A stretch of DNA of 5,139 bases from positions 1,370 through 6,508 of the forward strand of contig DKBC01000337.1 in assembly GCA_002451065.1 (NCBI GenBank), given 5' to 3'. The DNA is from Betaproteobacteria bacterium UBA6910. GTDB lineage: Bacteria > Pseudomonadota > Gammaproteobacteria > Burkholderiales > UBA6910. Positions within the stretch are counted from its first letter, which is position 1. The number at the start of each line of letters is the position of its first letter. The notes beneath the pieces were generated by a model. The model had not been told where the DNA came from. It saw only the letters and a list, made by a program, of their open reading frames with translations, and made no database searches. Positions 4,654 to 5,139 of this stretch are shown one piece after another. The translations under genes were made by a program, and so were the position numbers.

Positions 4654-5139
4654 TCAGCGCGAATTGCGCGAGGGCGTCTTGAACAGCGCCGGAACCGGCC
4701 GCTGGCCGGAATGACGCCGGCCCGTCGCCGGGGCCAGGGCCTGACGCGGCTGGGTCGATTCGGGCCTGGTCGTTGCAGCGGGAGCGGTGGGGTTCGGCGT
4801 CGCCGTGTGCCCGCGCCGCGCTTCGCTTTGGTCATGCCGGTGCTGCCGGGGCTGCGCTCCCTGACCCTTGCCGGCGCGATGTTCGGGCCGGCCACCGGTT
4901 GATCCGCGCCCGCCTCTTCCGCGCGGTTGCTCATGGCGCGGGGCTCTTGGCGCCCGGGCCTCTTCCCTCGGCGCGAGGGACGCGCTGCCAGGTTCGAATC
5001 CCGCGACCACCTGCTGGTCGACCCGGCGCTTGAGCAGCCGCTCGATATCCGCGAGCAGCGGACGGTCCTCGTGGGATACCAGGGAGATCGCCTCGCCGGT
5101 GCTGCCGGCGCGCCCGGTGCGGCCGATGCGGTGCACGTA
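4654..5139 (-). CDS. rhlE: DEAD-box ATP-dependent RNA helicase, RhlE type (5' end outside window)
   Basis: The visible 161 residues are the C-terminal end of a DEAD-box RNA helicase, an enzyme that unwinds RNA duplexes in ribosome assembly and RNA turnover. Motif VI, YVHRIGRTGRAG, begins at the window edge and is followed by STGEAISLVSHEDRPLL and DIERLLKRR, the usual end of the RecA-like domain 2. The continuation VVAGFEPG resembles the GYEPDPS region of E. coli RhlE and supports RhlE over SrmB or DbpA. From about visible residue 55 a tail of about 105 residues is low in hydrophobics and rich in Arg, Gly, Pro, Gln and Ala, with RGRGGRG; it is predicted disordered and RNA binding. The helicase core with the DEAD motif and the start codon are outside the window. 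The gene converges on the 6S RNA terminator. Confidence 0.88.
   Translation of the reverse strand, partial: YVHRIGRTGRAGSTGEAISLVSHEDRPLLADIERLLKRRVDQQVVAGFEPGSASLAPREEARAPRAPRHEQPRGRGGRGSTGGRPEHRAGKGQGAQPRQHRHDQSEARRGHTATPNPTAPAATTRPESTQPRQALAPATGRRHSGQRPVPALFKTPSRNSR

Noticed and set aside
4552..5033. Plus-strand open frames and an alternative minus frame in the helicase tail
   Set aside because: The frame that continues from motif VI of the helicase is the real one; the others lack any family pattern.

Overview
The window looks like chromosomal DNA of a GC-rich gammaproteobacterium. The evidence is the order zapB-like gene, zapA, 6S RNA on the plus strand, together with MsbA and BtuB outer-envelope genes and an RhlE-type helicase, all with high-GC codon use. 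Genus cannot be fixed from the sequence. Nothing suggests a mobile element, prophage, integron or CRISPR array; this is ordinary core genome with a dense set of RNA and regulatory elements.

Layout. Positions 1-1343 (minus strand) hold the first 447 codons of the lipid A flippase gene msbA, cut by the left edge of the window. Positions 1344-1472 are a short gap with a candidate msbA promoter and no intrinsic terminator. Positions 1473-3422 (minus) encode a BtuB-type TonB-dependent vitamin B12 receptor. Its leader (3423-3742) carries a well-formed cobalamin riboswitch (3555-3739), and a sigma70-like promoter just upstream predicts a transcript that starts at the base of riboswitch stem P1. About 70 bp away, a divergent promoter drives the plus-strand unit: a 65-residue coiled-coil protein of the ZapB-like (TIGR02449) type, zapA overlapping it by one base, then the 6S RNA gene ssrS (about 4421-4602) and a strong intrinsic terminator (4611-4645). 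The right end (4654-5139, minus) is the C-terminal part of a convergent DEAD-box RNA helicase, most like RhlE.

How the pieces work together. The minus-strand genes serve the envelope: B12 uptake repressed by cobalamin through the riboswitch, and lipid A-core transport to the outer leaflet of the inner membrane. The plus-strand unit combines Z-ring accessory proteins with the global RNA polymerase regulator 6S RNA, an arrangement known from gammaproteobacteria.

No wholly new system was recognised. The most interesting observations are two promoters (zapB-like and msbA) whose predicted +1 falls on or next to the start codon with no Shine-Dalgarno sequence, suggesting leaderless mRNAs; a set of nested inverted repeats in the zap promoter; a predicted pRNA sequence from the 6S RNA; and a possible anti-Shine-Dalgarno tract in the btuB leader.
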